Positions 18,471 through 27,440 of a stretch of DNA of 64,000 bases are shown here, piece after piece. Numbering within the stretch: the first letter of the stretch is position 1; every line of letters begins with the position of its first letter. The notes below the pieces were generated by a model, which did not search any database, was not told where the DNA came from, and saw only the letters and a program-made list of their open reading frames with translations. The stretch is from contig JAJXWD010000001.1 of assembly GCA_021781835.1 (NCBI GenBank), positions 62,001-126,000 of the forward strand, written 5' to 3'. Made by a program: the position numbers and the translations under genes. Source of the stretch: Pseudomonadota bacterium (GTDB lineage Bacteria; Pseudomonadota; Alphaproteobacteria; Acetobacterales; Acetobacteraceae).

Positions 18471-19664
18471 TTAAGAGGCGGTGATGACGCCGATCTGCTC
18501 GTCCCAGCGGGCGAGGGCATAGACCAGATCATCGGCCGCCAGCGGCATATAAGTGGGGGCCGTGGCGATCATTTCATCGTACCAGGTGCGCCCATAGGTG
18601 GCGATGACCTGCTGGCTGGAGGCCGGCGCCATGGATAGCGGCACGTTTTTGACCGCCGGGCCGGGGTAGAAATAGCCCTTGTCGTAGGTCACGGCCTGCT
18701 GGGCGGGCTCGAGCATGAAGTTCATGAGGTCGAGCAGCACGGCGAGCTTGCCCGGGCCGACGCCCTTGGGAATCGCCATGTACTGGGCGTCGCAGACGAT
18801 GATCTGGTTGTCGAACTTGGTGACCTGCACCGAGGCCGGCACCACGCCGAGCGCGCGGGGGTTGATGTCCCAGCCGGTTTGGGTGGGGGTCATGGCGCGC
18901 AGGCCCGAGCCCAGCTCCTGCATCACCGCGCCGGTGCCCGAGGGGTAATATTCGATGGTCTTGCCCAGCTCCGCCAGGTAGGCCCAGGTCTTGTCCCAGC
19001 CATTCTTGGGGTCGCGGGGGTTTTTGTCGCCCAGCAGATAGGGCAGGCCCATGAGGAAGATGCGCGCCGGGCCGGAATTGGCCGGGCGGGCGTAAATGAG
19101 CTGCTTGGGGTTGGCCTGCGCCCAGGCGAGCAGCGCCGCGGTGGTGGTGGGCGGCGTGGGCACCAGGGCGGGGTTATATTCGAGCAGCGGGCCGGCCGGG
19201 CAGAACACCACCTCGAGCGCGTGGTTTTGGGAGAATTGCTGCATCTCGAGCGCGTGGGGCTGATAGATGGTGGCGGGGTCGGGCAGCACGCCGGCATAAT
19301 TGGGGAAAAGCGGCTCCCAGATATGCTGGGTCAGACCGGCGGACAGCGCATCGATGCCGGTGAGCACCATGTCGATGTCCAGGCGCTTCGCCGATTGCTC
19401 GGCCTTGAGCTTGCCCGGCAGCTCGGGCGCGGGCGCCTTGCTGTAGGTGATGCCCGAGACGAGATGGGGCTTGGCCTTGAGATAGGCATCGAACGCCGGG
19501 CGGGTAAGCTCGAGCGTGCCCGCGACATCGACGATGCTCAAAGACACCGGGCTGGACGGCAAGGACGGGGCCGCCGCACGGGCCGCGCGCGCCACCAGAT
19601 CGGCCATGGCCACCGCGGCCATGCCCCCCAGCACGCCACGGCGTGATACTGTGTTGTCGGTCAT
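18471..19664 (-). CDS. Tat-exported ABC solute-binding protein
   Basis: 397-aa periplasmic extracellular solute-binding protein (family 1 type). The N-terminus MTDNTVSRRGVLGGM carries a twin-arginine motif followed by AAVAMADLVARAARAAAP, a Tat-type h-region and cleavage site. The mature part has the two-lobe sugar/polyamine-binding pattern (KLKAEQSAKRLDIDMVLTG, DLMNFMLEPAQQAV). ATG at 19664 is preferred because it places the Tat motif at the usual distance and has GGGAAA upstream; ATG at 19679 is possible. First gene of the leftward operon, behind an A/T-rich control region. Confidence 0.9.
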   Translation of the reverse strand: MTDNTVSRRGVLGGMAAVAMADLVARAARAAAPSLPSSPVSLSIVDVAGTLELTRPAFDAYLKAKPHLVSGITYSKAPAPELPGKLKAEQSAKRLDIDMVLTGIDALSAGLTQHIWEPLFPNYAGVLPDPATIYQPHALEMQQFSQNHALEVVFCPAGPLLEYNPALVPTPPTTTAALLAWAQANPKQLIYARPANSGPARIFLMGLPYLLGDKNPRDPKNGWDKTWAYLAELGKTIEYYPSGTGAVMQELGSGLRAMTPTQTGWDINPRALGVVPASVQVTKFDNQIIVCDAQYMAIPKGVGPGKLAVLLDLMNFMLEPAQQAVTYDKGYFYPGPAVKNVPLSMAPASSQQVIATYGRTWYDEMIATAPTYMPLAADDLVYALARWDEQIGVITAS

Positions 19665-19756
19665 TCGATCGTTTCCCATTCTACCCGCTCGGCGGGCTGT
19701 TGTGGTTTTACCGCCGCCACGTATGCCGGGCGGCGGCTGATTTGTATATGACAAAA

Positions 19757-19776
19757 ATAACCAAAATCTGTCAATT
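19757..19776 (-). promoter_or_regulatory. Putative GntR operator, copy 1
   Basis: Read on the minus strand, this 20-mer is AATTGACAGATTTTGGTTAT. It matches the plus-strand site at 19939-19958 at 16 of 20 positions. It lies about 95-110 nt upstream of the binding-protein start. Binding by the operon's own GntR protein is inference. Confidence 0.5.
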
Positions 19777-19938
19777 CAAATTACCATTTTTCTTCACCCT
19801 TCTTTCTTAAATCACGTACAACACAGAAAAACCCACCGTTTCAGACCGAAAAATATCCAATTTATGTTTAAAATGTCGAGATTCATGCGCCGAACATCGA
19901 TTCGACCGCCGCCATTTTGTAAAATTGGTCATAATTTA

Positions 19939-19958
19939 AATTGACAATTATTGGTCAT
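19939..19958 (+). promoter_or_regulatory. Putative GntR operator, copy 2
   Basis: The site reads AATTGACAATTATTGGTCAT and is the inverted partner of 19757-19776. It contains the small palindrome AATTGACAATT and overlaps an inverted TTGGT/ACCAA pair extending to 19969. It lies about 57 nt upstream of the porin start. Each divergent gene thus has one copy facing it. Confidence 0.5.
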
Positions 19959-20015
19959 ATTTGTACCAAAACCCGGGGCGGCCGCAGAGCCTGCCCCGCA
20001 ACCGGGAGAAACTTC

Positions 20016-21302
20016 ATGAAAGTCCAAGCAAACGAGAAACAGCGGCCCGCATGCCGCGCCCTGCTGCTGGCCGGCTGTGCCGCGCTGGGGCTGGGGGCCG
20101 GCGCCCAGGCGCAAAGCCTGCAAGGTTGGCTGAACCAGTCAACCATGACCGGCAACTGGAATGGCGGGCGTACCCGGCTGGCCGAGGCCGGCATCACCTT
20201 CAAGGGCGGGTATGTGGGGGATTTCGCCGATGCGATGTCGGGCGGCAAGCGCACCGGCAACGGCATTGCCTCGCAATTTTACGAAAACGCCTTCATCGAC
20301 ACCAACAAGCTGTTCGGCCTGCCCGGCGGCACCATCACCATCAGCTTCAACCAGCGCGTCGGGCGTTCGGCCAGCTCGGATTTCATCGGCAACAAGCTGG
20401 CCGTGCAGGAGGTTTACGGCGCGGGCGAGACACAGCGCCTGACCGAGCTTTCCTACGAGCAGGCATTGCCGGGCGGCTTCCTCGACGCCAAGGCCGGTTT
20501 CTACCCGATGGGCAATGATTTCGCCGGTACCGGGCTTGGGTGCGATTTCCAGAACGTGGGCTTCTGCGCCCACCCGCAAAACCTGCCCGCCAGCACCAAT
20601 GGCTGGGCCGACAACCCGCAAGCCCGCTGGGGCGGACGTGTCAAGCTGATGCCGACCAAGGCGCTTTATGTCGAGACCGGCCTGTATCAGGCCAATGCCA
20701 CCTATACCGAACCCGGCAACGGGCTGAAGGTGAGCACGTCTGGCGGCACGGGCGTCGTTATTCCGGTCGAGCTTGGCTACACCGCCTCGTTTGGCGGCCT
20801 GCCCGGGCATTACAAAGTGGGCGCGTACTGGGATACCTCCTCGGCCCCCGACGTGACCAACAGCCACGAGCTCGACCAGGGGCGCTACGGGTTTTACGCC
20901 CTGGCCGACCAGATGCTGTTCAGCTTCGATGGCACCGCCGAGCGCGGGCTGATCGCGCTGGCGCAGGTCTCCTACTCCGACCCCACCACCGCCGTGTTTC
21001 AGGGCACGTGGCTGGCCGGGCTCATCGCCCAGGGGCCGTTTGCCGCCAGGCCGGATGATTATATGAACATCGGCTATGTGCGCGCGGTGGTGAATCAGCG
21101 TAAGCTCGACCGGGAGGAAGCCGCCGGGCTGACCAACCTTTCGGACGGCGAGGGTGTGATCGAGGCCGGGTACGGCCTGCAGGCCACACCCTGGCTGCTC
21201 ATTCATCCCAATGTGCAATATGTCATGAATCCCGGCGCCTTTTCCTACAAACACGTTCCCGATGCCTGGGTCTTTGGCTTTGAGACCAAGGTGACATTCT
21301 AA
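20016..21302 (+). CDS. OprB-type carbohydrate-selective outer-membrane porin
   Basis: 428-aa porin. Residues 1 to about 33 are a signal peptide (LLLAGCAALGLGAGAQAQS). The mature protein begins SLQGWLNQSTMTGNWNGGRT, the OprB N-terminal pattern, and has FAGTGLGCDFQNVGFCAHPQ and WGGRVKLMPTKALYVETGLY, also OprB-like. It ends in an aromatic residue (KVTF), as expected for outer-membrane barrels. Start ATG at 20016 has GGGAGAA upstream; the longer frame from 19941 crosses the control region. It probably admits the sugar or sugar acid used by the neighbouring genes. Confidence 0.9.
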   Translation: MKVQANEKQRPACRALLLAGCAALGLGAGAQAQSLQGWLNQSTMTGNWNGGRTRLAEAGITFKGGYVGDFADAMSGGKRTGNGIASQFYENAFIDTNKLFGLPGGTITISFNQRVGRSASSDFIGNKLAVQEVYGAGETQRLTELSYEQALPGGFLDAKAGFYPMGNDFAGTGLGCDFQNVGFCAHPQNLPASTNGWADNPQARWGGRVKLMPTKALYVETGLYQANATYTEPGNGLKVSTSGGTGVVIPVELGYTASFGGLPGHYKVGAYWDTSSAPDVTNSHELDQGRYGFYALADQMLFSFDGTAERGLIALAQVSYSDPTTAVFQGTWLAGLIAQGPFAARPDDYMNIGYVRAVVNQRKLDREEAAGLTNLSDGEGVIEAGYGLQATPWLLIHPNVQYVMNPGAFSYKHVPDAWVFGFETKVTF

Positions 21303-21331
21303 ACCCCGGCTCCCTGCTTGCCGACCAACTT

Positions 21332-21361
21332 GCCGGGGGCCAACGCACCCGGCTTTTTTTT
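21332..21361 (+). terminator. Intrinsic terminator-like hairpin after the porin
   Basis: Stem GCCGGG / CCCGGC (21332-21337, 21348-21353) followed by eight Ts. It is placed between the porin and the rraA-like gene, whose ribosome site follows immediately, so it may act as a partial terminator lowering downstream expression. Confidence 0.7.
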
Positions 21362-21373
21362 CGTGAGGACCCC

Positions 21374-22081
21374 ATGCTGAAACCAGAAACACGCGCGGCA
21401 CTGACCAAGGTGAGCACCGCGACCATCGCCACCAGCCTGTTCAAGCGCGGCCTGCGCAACCAGGCCATACAGGGGGTGACGCCGCTCAGCCCGCGCGCGG
21501 AGAGCATGGTGGGCGAGGCTTTTACCCTGCGCTACATTCCCGCCCGCGAGGATTTGAACCCGCTCTCGGCCTTCCGCGACCGTGGCCATTTGCAGCGCCA
21601 GGCCGTGGAAACCTGCCCGCCCGGCGCGGTGCTGGTGATCGACAGCCGCAAGGACGCGCGCGCGGCCTCGGCCGGGGGGATTTTGCTGACCCGGCTGATG
21701 CAGCGGGGCGCGGCCGGCGTGGTGACCGATGGCGGCTTCAGGGACAGCGCCGAAATCGCCGCGATGGACTTTGCCGCCTATCACACCAAGCCCAGCGCCC
21801 CGACCAACCTGACCCTGCACCATGCGATTGCCGTCAACGATCCGATCGGCTGCGGGGATGCGCCGGTGTTTCCGGGCGATGTCATCGTGGGGGACGCGGA
21901 TGGGGTGATGGTGATTCCCGCGCATCTGGCCGATGAGATCGCCGAGGAGGCAACGAACATGACGCTGTTTGAGGATTATGTCACCGCGCGGGTGCGCGAG
22001 GGCGCTTCGGTGCTCGGGCTCTACCCGCTGACAGATCCCGAGTGGGAGCGGAAATTCGAGGCGTACAAAAACAATTTATAA
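21374..22081 (+). CDS. RraA-like / HMG-aldolase-family protein
   Basis: 235-aa protein of the RraA / 4-hydroxy-4-methyl-2-oxoglutarate aldolase fold. Seen: KVSTATIATSLFKRGLRNQA, the central AGGILLTRLMQRGAAGVVTDGG in which Gly-rich and Asp residues form the pyruvate/metal site, and GDVIVGDADGVMVIPAHLAD. Members annotated as RNase regulators in catabolic operons usually act on small keto acids rather than RNase E. It follows the porin in a sugar-acid regulon, so a role in keto-acid metabolism is likely but unproved. Start ATG at 21374 has GAGGA upstream. Confidence 0.8.
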   Translation: MLKPETRAALTKVSTATIATSLFKRGLRNQAIQGVTPLSPRAESMVGEAFTLRYIPAREDLNPLSAFRDRGHLQRQAVETCPPGAVLVIDSRKDARAASAGGILLTRLMQRGAAGVVTDGGFRDSAEIAAMDFAAYHTKPSAPTNLTLHHAIAVNDPIGCGDAPVFPGDVIVGDADGVMVIPAHLADEIAEEATNMTLFEDYVTARVREGASVLGLYPLTDPEWERKFEAYKNNL

Positions 22082-22234
22082 AAGTTTTCGCGGGGCGTTT
22101 GAGGGGGGCTTTTTTCAAAAAGCGCCCCTCAAATATTCGTGGGGACTTTTTGTAAAAAGTCCCCACACCCCCAAAAACTTTTAAAACCTAGCCTGGTGAT
22201 GCGGCGCCGAGGAAAGCCCCCGGAGCCGTTGTGG
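22082..22234. repeat. Two tandem terminator-like hairpins (repeat family copies B and C)
   Basis: Hairpin B at about 22098-22133 has arms TTTGAGGGGGGC.. / ..GCGCCCCTCAAA with one mismatch. Hairpin C at 22139-22166 has perfect 13-bp arms GTGGGGACTTTTT / AAAAAGTCCCCAC. C is followed by ACACCCCCAAAAACTTTT, as copy A at 7640 is followed by AAACCCCGCAAAAATTTTT. They separate the convergent rraA-like gene and the dehydratase gene and can terminate both. Confidence 0.65.
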
Positions 22235-23977
22235 TCAGTAGATCGAGGGTTCGGGCACGGGGGCGCCGAAATCGCTGCGCAGAAAATCGAAGTCGCAGCC
22301 TTCATCGGCCTGTTGGATATGTTTGGAAAACATATAGCCATAGCCGCGCTCATAGCGCCGCTCGGGCTGCACCCAGGCCGCGCGGCGGGCGGCGAGTTCG
22401 GTGTCCGATACCTCCATGCGGATGCTGCGCGCATCCACATCGATGCTCACGATGTCACCCGTGCGCAGCAAAGCCAAAGGCCCGCCCACGAAGCTCTCGG
22501 GCGCCACATGCAGCACGCAGGCGCCGTAAGACGTGCCGCTCATGCGCGAATCCGAAAGACGCAGCATGTCACGGTGGCCTTGCTTGAGCAGCGCCTTGGG
22601 CATAGGCAGCATGCCCCATTCGGGCATGCCCGGCCCGCCTTGCGGCCCGGCATTGCGCAGCACCAGAACATGATCGGCGGTGATGTCCCAGCCCTCGTCA
22701 TCGACCGCCTTCTTCAGGCTGGCGTAATCATCAAACACCATCGCCGGGCCAGAATGTTTGAGAAAACGCTGATCCATGGCCGCGGGCTTGATGACCGCGC
22801 CGGAGGGGGCCAGATTGCCGGTGAGCACGGCGAGCGAGCCTTCGCCGTAAATGGGATTGTCGAGCGGGCGGATGACGTCGTCGTTATAAACCCTGGCGCC
22901 CTCTATGTTTTCGCCGACCGTGCGGCCGCTGATGGTGAGGCAGGAGAGATGCAGCCGCTCGCGCAGGCGGTTCATCAGCCCCAGAATGCCGCCGGCATAG
23001 AAGAAATCCTCCATCAGATAGGTGCTGCCCGTGGGGCGGACATTGCCGATGACCGGGATGAGGCGTGAATAATGCTCGAAATCCTTGAGCCCGATCTCCT
23101 GCCCCGCCCGGCGCGCCATGGCGATGAGGTGGATGATGGCGTTGGTCGAGCAGCCCATGGCCATGGCCACCATGATGGCGTTTTCATAGGCTTCGCGGGT
23201 CTGGATGCGCGCGGGCCGCAAATCTTCCCACACCGCCTCGACAATGCGCCGGCCCGACTCGGAGGCCAGGCGGATATGCCCGGCATCGGCCGCCAGCACC
23301 GATGAGCCGCCCGGCAACACCATGCCCACCGCCTCGGCGATCGCCGCCATGGTGCTGGCGGTGCCCATGGTCATGCAGGTGCCGTAAGAGCGCGCAATGC
23401 CGGCTTCCACCCCCGACCAGTCCTTATCGCTGATCTTGCCCGCGCGCAGCTCGTCCCAGTATTTCCAGCTATCCGAGCCCGAGCCCAGCACCTTGCCCTG
23501 CCAATTGCCGCGCAGCATGGGCCCGGCCGGCACGAAGATGGCGGGGATGTCCATGCTGGTCGCGGCCAGCAGCAGGGCGGGCGTGGTTTTGTCGCACCCG
23601 CCCATCAGCACCACGCCATCCACCGGGTGGGCGCGCAGCAGCTCCTCGGCCTCCATGGCCAGCATGTTGCGGTAGAGCATGGAGGTGGGTTTGAGGTAGG
23701 TCTCGGACAATGAGAGCGCGGGCAGCTCGACGGGAAAGCCCCCCGCCATGAGCACGCCGCGCTTCACATCCTCGACACGGGTTTTGAAATGCGCGTGGCA
23801 GGGCTGGAGGTCGGACCATGTGTTGAGGATGGCGATCACCGGCTTGCCGGTCCATTCCTCGGGCGCGTACCCCATTTGCATGGCGCGCGAGCGGTGGCCG
23901 AAAGAGCGCAGATCGGCCGGGCCGAACCAGCGGGCGGAGCGTAAATCCTCGGGGCGTTTTCTTGTCGGGGGGGTCAT
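22235..23977 (-). CDS. IlvD/Edd-family aldonate dehydratase (L-arabonate dehydratase-like)
   Basis: 580-aa Fe-S dehydratase removing water from a sugar acid to give a 2-keto-3-deoxy acid. Cluster-cysteine regions are visible: ILNTWSDLQPCHAHFK, LMGGCDKTTPALLLAATSMD and ARSYGTCMTMGTASTMAAIA. Also seen are NVRPTGSTYLMEDFFYAGG and DVLVLRNAGPQGGPGMPEW-like segments (VLVLRNAGPQGGPGMPEWGM). The SDLQPCH and CDKTTPA wording matches arabonate/xylonate/gluconate dehydratases rather than IlvD of branched-chain synthesis. ATG at 23977, 12 nt after the dehydrogenase gene. With its neighbours it fits the non-phosphorylative aldonate route. Confidence 0.9.
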   Translation of the reverse strand: MTPPTRKRPEDLRSARWFGPADLRSFGHRSRAMQMGYAPEEWTGKPVIAILNTWSDLQPCHAHFKTRVEDVKRGVLMAGGFPVELPALSLSETYLKPTSMLYRNMLAMEAEELLRAHPVDGVVLMGGCDKTTPALLLAATSMDIPAIFVPAGPMLRGNWQGKVLGSGSDSWKYWDELRAGKISDKDWSGVEAGIARSYGTCMTMGTASTMAAIAEAVGMVLPGGSSVLAADAGHIRLASESGRRIVEAVWEDLRPARIQTREAYENAIMVAMAMGCSTNAIIHLIAMARRAGQEIGLKDFEHYSRLIPVIGNVRPTGSTYLMEDFFYAGGILGLMNRLRERLHLSCLTISGRTVGENIEGARVYNDDVIRPLDNPIYGEGSLAVLTGNLAPSGAVIKPAAMDQRFLKHSGPAMVFDDYASLKKAVDDEGWDITADHVLVLRNAGPQGGPGMPEWGMLPMPKALLKQGHRDMLRLSDSRMSGTSYGACVLHVAPESFVGGPLALLRTGDIVSIDVDARSIRMEVSDTELAARRAAWVQPERRYERGYGYMFSKHIQQADEGCDFDFLRSDFGAPVPEPSIY

Positions 23978-23989
23978 GGCGTCCTCGGT

Positions 23990-25411
23990 TTATGAAACCC
24001 GGCCATCATGCAGGCAGGGCAGGTTTTGGGTAAACTCGTCGGGCAGCAGGGCGGCCGACAGATCCTGATAGCATACCGGGCGCAGGAAACGCTCGATGGC
24101 CTTGGCGCCGACCGACGTGGTGCGCGAATCGGTGGTGGCGGGAAACGGGCCGCCATGCACCATGGCATGCGCCACCTCCACCCCCGTGGGCCAGCCATTG
24201 GCCAAAATCCGCCCGGCCTTGCGCTCGAGCAGCGGCAGCAGCGCGCGGGCGAGCGGGTGGTCGGGCTCATCCATGTGCAGCGTGGTGGTCAGCTGGCCTT
24301 CGAGCCGCTCGATCACGGCGCGGAGCTCGGCGGGGTCAGCGCAGCGCACGAGCAATGAGGCCGGGCCGAAAATCTCCTCGGTGAGGTGCGGGTCGGCGGC
24401 GAAAACGGCGGCCGAGACGCCAAACAGCGCACCGCCCGCGAAATGGGCCAGCGTCTCCAGCGCGCCATGCGCCGCGCGCGCGGCCACGCCCCGTTCATAG
24501 GCCGCCGCGATGCCGGGGGTGAGCATGGTTTGCGGGCTGGCCCCCGCCAATGCGGCGCGGGCACTGGCGATGAACCGCTCCAGCCCCTCCCCCTCGATGG
24601 CGAGCACGAGGCCCGGGTTGGTGCAGAACTGCCCCGCCCCCAGGGTGAGCGAGGCGGCAAACCCCGCCCCCAACGCCGTGCCGCGCGCGCTCAAGGCGCT
24701 GGGCAGCAGCAGCACCGGATTGACCGCGCTCAGCTCGCCATAAAAGGGAATCGGCTCGGGGCGGGTGCGGGCCAGCTCGGCCAGCGCTAGCCCGCCCGCG
24801 CGCGAGCCGGTGAAGCCGACCGCCTTGATGTGCGGGTTGGTGACCAGGGCGGTGCCGGGCGCCGTGCCCTCGCCCTCGACCAGCGCGAACACGCCGGCGG
24901 GCAGGCCGCAGCCCGACACCGCGCGCGCCACCGCGTCCGCCACCAGCCGCGAGGTTTGCGGGTGGGCCGGATGGGCCTTGGCCACCACCGGGCAGCCGGC
25001 CGCCAGGGCGGAGGCTGTATCTCCCCCCGCGACCGAGAAGGCCAGCGGGAAATTGCTGGCGCCAAACACCGCCACGGGGCCGAGCGGGATGTTGCGCAGG
25101 CGCAGATCCGGCCGGGGCAAGGGCTGGCGGTCGGGCAAGGCCGGGTCGTGGCGCAGATCGAGGAAGCGCCCCGCGCGCACCACGCCGGCAAACAGGCGGA
25201 GCTGCCCGCATGTGCGCCCGCGCTCGCCTTCCAGGCGCGCGCGCGGCAGGTGGGTTTCGGCCATGGCCGTGACGATGAGATCATCGCCCAGGGCCATGAT
25301 CTCATCGGCGATGCGCTCAAGATACGCGGCGCGGGCCGCCAGCGGCTGGGTGCGGTAAAGGTCGAACGCGGCCTCGGCGGCGGCGCAGACGGCGGTGATT
25401 GCGGCGCTCAC
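23990..25411 (-). CDS. 2-oxoglutarate semialdehyde dehydrogenase (KGSADH type)
   Basis: 473-aa aldehyde dehydrogenase oxidising 2,5-dioxopentanoate to 2-oxoglutarate. Seen: the cofactor segment [20 protein letters not shown], the Glu region [20 protein letters not shown] and the catalytic Cys in [13 protein letters not shown]. The [20 protein letters not shown] wording is characteristic of KGSADH. GTG at 25411 is chosen because it overlaps the stop of the upstream dehydratase gene (GTGA); the longer frame lies inside that gene. Terminal step of the pathway. Confidence 0.91.
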   Translation of the reverse strand: MSAAITAVCAAAEAAFDLYRTQPLAARAAYLERIADEIMALGDDLIVTAMAETHLPRARLEGERGRTCGQLRLFAGVVRAGRFLDLRHDPALPDRQPLPRPDLRLRNIPLGPVAVFGASNFPLAFSVAGGDTASALAAGCPVVAKAHPAHPQTSRLVADAVARAVSGCGLPAGVFALVEGEGTAPGTALVTNPHIKAVGFTGSRAGGLALAELARTRPEPIPFYGELSAVNPVLLLPSALSARGTALGAGFAASLTLGAGQFCTNPGLVLAIEGEGLERFIASARAALAGASPQTMLTPGIAAAYERGVAARAAHGALETLAHFAGGALFGVSAAVFAADPHLTEEIFGPASLLVRCADPAELRAVIERLEGQLTTTLHMDEPDHPLARALLPLLERKAGRILANGWPTGVEVAHAMVHGGPFPATTDSRTTSVGAKAIERFLRPVCYQDLSAALLPDEFTQNLPCLHDGRVS

Positions 25412-26319
25412 TTGGTCAGGCCCCAGGCAAGCAGGCTGGCCTCCAGCGTGGCCTGCTGGCGGGGCGTGAGCGGCCAGGCGCCCGGCGGGCGCACCGCGCC
25501 GCACTCATTGCCGAGCAAGGCCAGCGCGGCCTTGACCACCGAGACATTGGTGCCATTGCCTTCCTCGGCGCGAAGCGACTCGAAGCTTTCCATGATGGCG
25601 ATGCGCGCGCGGGCGGCGACGTAGTCGCCGGCTTCGAGGGCGGCGTGAATGGCCATGGACTGCTCGGGCCAGACATTGATGAGCCCGGAGGTGAAGCCGC
25701 GCGCGCCCACCGCATAGAAAGCCGGTGCCCAGATTTCGGCCAAACCGCCAACCCAGACGATGGACGGGTCGGCCCGGCGGATGGCCTCGGCCAGCTTGAG
25801 CGGCGCGGGGGTGGCCCATTTCACGCCCACCACCTCGGGAATGGCGCACAGCGCCTCGATGGCATCGAGGCCGATGGCGTCATTGCGCAGATAGATGACC
25901 ACCGGCAGCCCCTGCCCCGCCTCGGCCACGCGCTTGACATACTCCACCACCCCGCGCGGCGCCACGAACGGGTCGGGCGGCTGGTGCACCATAAGCCCCG
26001 CCGCCCCCGCCGCGCGCGAGGCCTTGGTAAGCTCCAGGGCGTCATTGATCGAGCGGCCAATGCCGGCCAGCAGCGGCGCGCGGCCGTTGATCTGCTCGGC
26101 CATGAACCGCACGGCGCGCACCGCCTCGTCGGTGGTGAGGCCATAAAACTCACCCGTGTTGCCGTTGGCGGTGAGGATATGCACGCCCGCCGCCACGGCG
26201 CGCTCGACCACCGGCGCCAGCCGCGCGGGGGCGAGCTGGCCGTCGGGGCCAAAGGGCGTCACCAATATGCCGGAGATGCCGGTGAGGCTGGCGCGGAACG
26301 CCTCGGGGGAATATGTCAT
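25408..26319 (-). CDS. DHDPS-superfamily keto-deoxy sugar acid dehydratase
   Basis: 303-aa (beta/alpha)8 Schiff-base enzyme. The family substrate loop is [20 protein letters not shown] and the Schiff-base lysine is in [12 protein letters not shown]. It probably dehydrates 2-keto-3-deoxy-pentonate (or, with decarboxylation, 5-keto-4-deoxyglucarate) to the semialdehyde used by the next enzyme. Which of these cannot be settled from sequence alone. ATG at 26319 is preferred: the upstream in-frame stretch lies in A/T-rich intergenic DNA. First gene of the leftward three-gene operon. Confidence 0.88.
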   Translation of the reverse strand: MTYSPEAFRASLTGISGILVTPFGPDGQLAPARLAPVVERAVAAGVHILTANGNTGEFYGLTTDEAVRAVRFMAEQINGRAPLLAGIGRSINDALELTKASRAAGAAGLMVHQPPDPFVAPRGVVEYVKRVAEAGQGLPVVIYLRNDAIGLDAIEALCAIPEVVGVKWATPAPLKLAEAIRRADPSIVWVGGLAEIWAPAFYAVGARGFTSGLINVWPEQSMAIHAALEAGDYVAARARIAIMESFESLRAEEGNGTNVSVVKAALALLGNECGAVRPPGAWPLTPRQQATLEASLLAWGLTK

Positions 26320-26570
26320 CGGTAGCCCTTTGCTTATTTTACAACTTAACCCAGAAACTTTTCCGGCGAATATGGCCCAGAGACTCCACGCCGCTCCAAA
26401 AACCCGCAAAATGCGGTGTTTTTTATGTGTTTTTGGCGCTTCCTCAACCATGCCCGCCGGCACTTATCGGGGTTCTTTTAGCCGGAGATCGATGATCAAT
26501 CAATAAATTTATAATTTTAATTTACATCTTTTGTCCTATTTGCCATATTTTCACCCAGGGAGACCGACCA
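26320..26570. promoter_or_regulatory. Divergent A/T-rich promoter region, dehydratase / epimerase
   Basis: 251 nt between two divergent sugar genes, with A/T-rich ends. A third, weaker match to the 20-nt operator (AATTTACATCTTTTG at 26519, 12 of 20 positions) lies 32-51 nt upstream of the epimerase start. Inverted CCAAAAAC / GTTTTTGG arms around 26400-26440 could form a hairpin. No clear -35/-10 pair seen. Confidence 0.4.
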
Positions 26571-27431
26571 ATGGATTTGACAAGCGGCCCCATGCGGCTG
26601 CGCCTCGCGCCCGAGACTGGCGGGGCCATTCGCGGCTGGTGGCATGAGAACCAGCCCTTGCTGCGCGAGACCCCGCCCGGCCAGGCCGACGTGCGCGACC
26701 ATGCCTCGTTTCCGCTGATTCCCTTCTCAAACCGCATCGCCCATGGGCGGTTCAGCTTTGGCGGCGCGGTCTTCACCCTGCCGCGTGACCCGCGCGACCC
26801 GCGCCACGCCCTGCACGGCAACGCCCTGTATGCACGCTGGCGGGTGGTGAGCGCTGACCAGACCAGCGCCCTGCTGCGCCTGGCCTACCAACCAGGCAGC
26901 CCCGAGGCGCCGTTTTTTCCCTTCGCCTATACCGCCTGGCAGCGTTACCGCCTGTCGTCCACGGGGCTGAGCCTTGGCCTGTGCCTGCGCAATGACGACC
27001 AGCGCCCATTTCCGGCCGGGCTTGGGCATCATCTCTATTTTCCACGCGCCGCCGCCACGCAATTGCGCTTTCTGGCCGCCGGGCATTGGGAAAACGGCGA
27101 GGATGGCCTGCCCGCCCGGCGCTCAACCGCCTGGCGCGCCCATTTTGCCAAGGCCGCCCCCTTGGCCGGGGTGGCGCTTGATAACGGGTTTTACGGTTGG
27201 ACCAGAGACGCCGAAATCAGCCAGCCGGGGTATGGTTTGCGCCTCCGGGCCTCCGCGGCGCTGGCGCATGCGGTGGTGTATGTGCCAAGCGGGCAGCAAT
27301 ACTTCGCCTTCGAGCCCGTCTCGCACGAGACAGACGCGGTCAACCGCGCGGGGATGCGCGTTTTGGCACCGGGCGCCTGCCTGCGGGCGATGATCACCTG
27401 CCAATGGTTTGCCCAGCCCCGCCAGGGCTGA
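26571..27431 (+). CDS. Aldose 1-epimerase (galactose mutarotase family)
   Basis: 286-aa beta-sandwich epimerase interconverting alpha and beta anomers of an aldose. The catalytic His regions are HALHGNALYARW and GLGHHLYFP, and the catalytic Glu lies in YFAFEPVSHETDAVN. Length is in family range. It is divergent from the dehydratase operon and preceded by an A/T-rich region resembling that of the porin. Its presence argues that the pathway handles a hemiacetal sugar (aldose or uronate) whose one anomer is the dehydrogenase substrate. Confidence 0.88.
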   Translation: MDLTSGPMRLRLAPETGGAIRGWWHENQPLLRETPPGQADVRDHASFPLIPFSNRIAHGRFSFGGAVFTLPRDPRDPRHALHGNALYARWRVVSADQTSALLRLAYQPGSPEAPFFPFAYTAWQRYRLSSTGLSLGLCLRNDDQRPFPAGLGHHLYFPRAAATQLRFLAAGHWENGEDGLPARRSTAWRAHFAKAAPLAGVALDNGFYGWTRDAEISQPGYGLRLRASAALAHAVVYVPSGQQYFAFEPVSHETDAVNRAGMRVLAPGACLRAMITCQWFAQPRQG

Positions 27432-27440
27432 GCCCCCCGG

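Larger units (their letters stand above)
19665..20015. promoter_or_regulatory. A/T-rich divergent control region of the sugar-acid regulon
   Basis: 351 nt without a gene between the binding-protein gene and the porin, far richer in A/T than its surroundings. It holds two inverted copies of a 20-nt site (listed separately), a direct repeat TTGGTCAT at 19925 and 19951, and an inverted TTGGT-N9-ACCAA at 19951-19969. A TTGACA at 19941-19946 could be a -35 box, but I find no convincing -10. The stretch 19777-19920 shows nothing else I recognise. Confidence 0.6.

Noticed and set aside
21374-22081. RNase E regulator RraA proper
   Set aside because: Location in a catabolic regulon and resemblance to the wider aldolase-like family make an RNase role unlikely; kept as RraA-like.
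22235-23977. Branched-chain amino acid dihydroxy-acid dehydratase IlvD
   Set aside because: The SDLQPCH and CDKTTPA wording and the neighbours fit the aldonate dehydratase subgroup.
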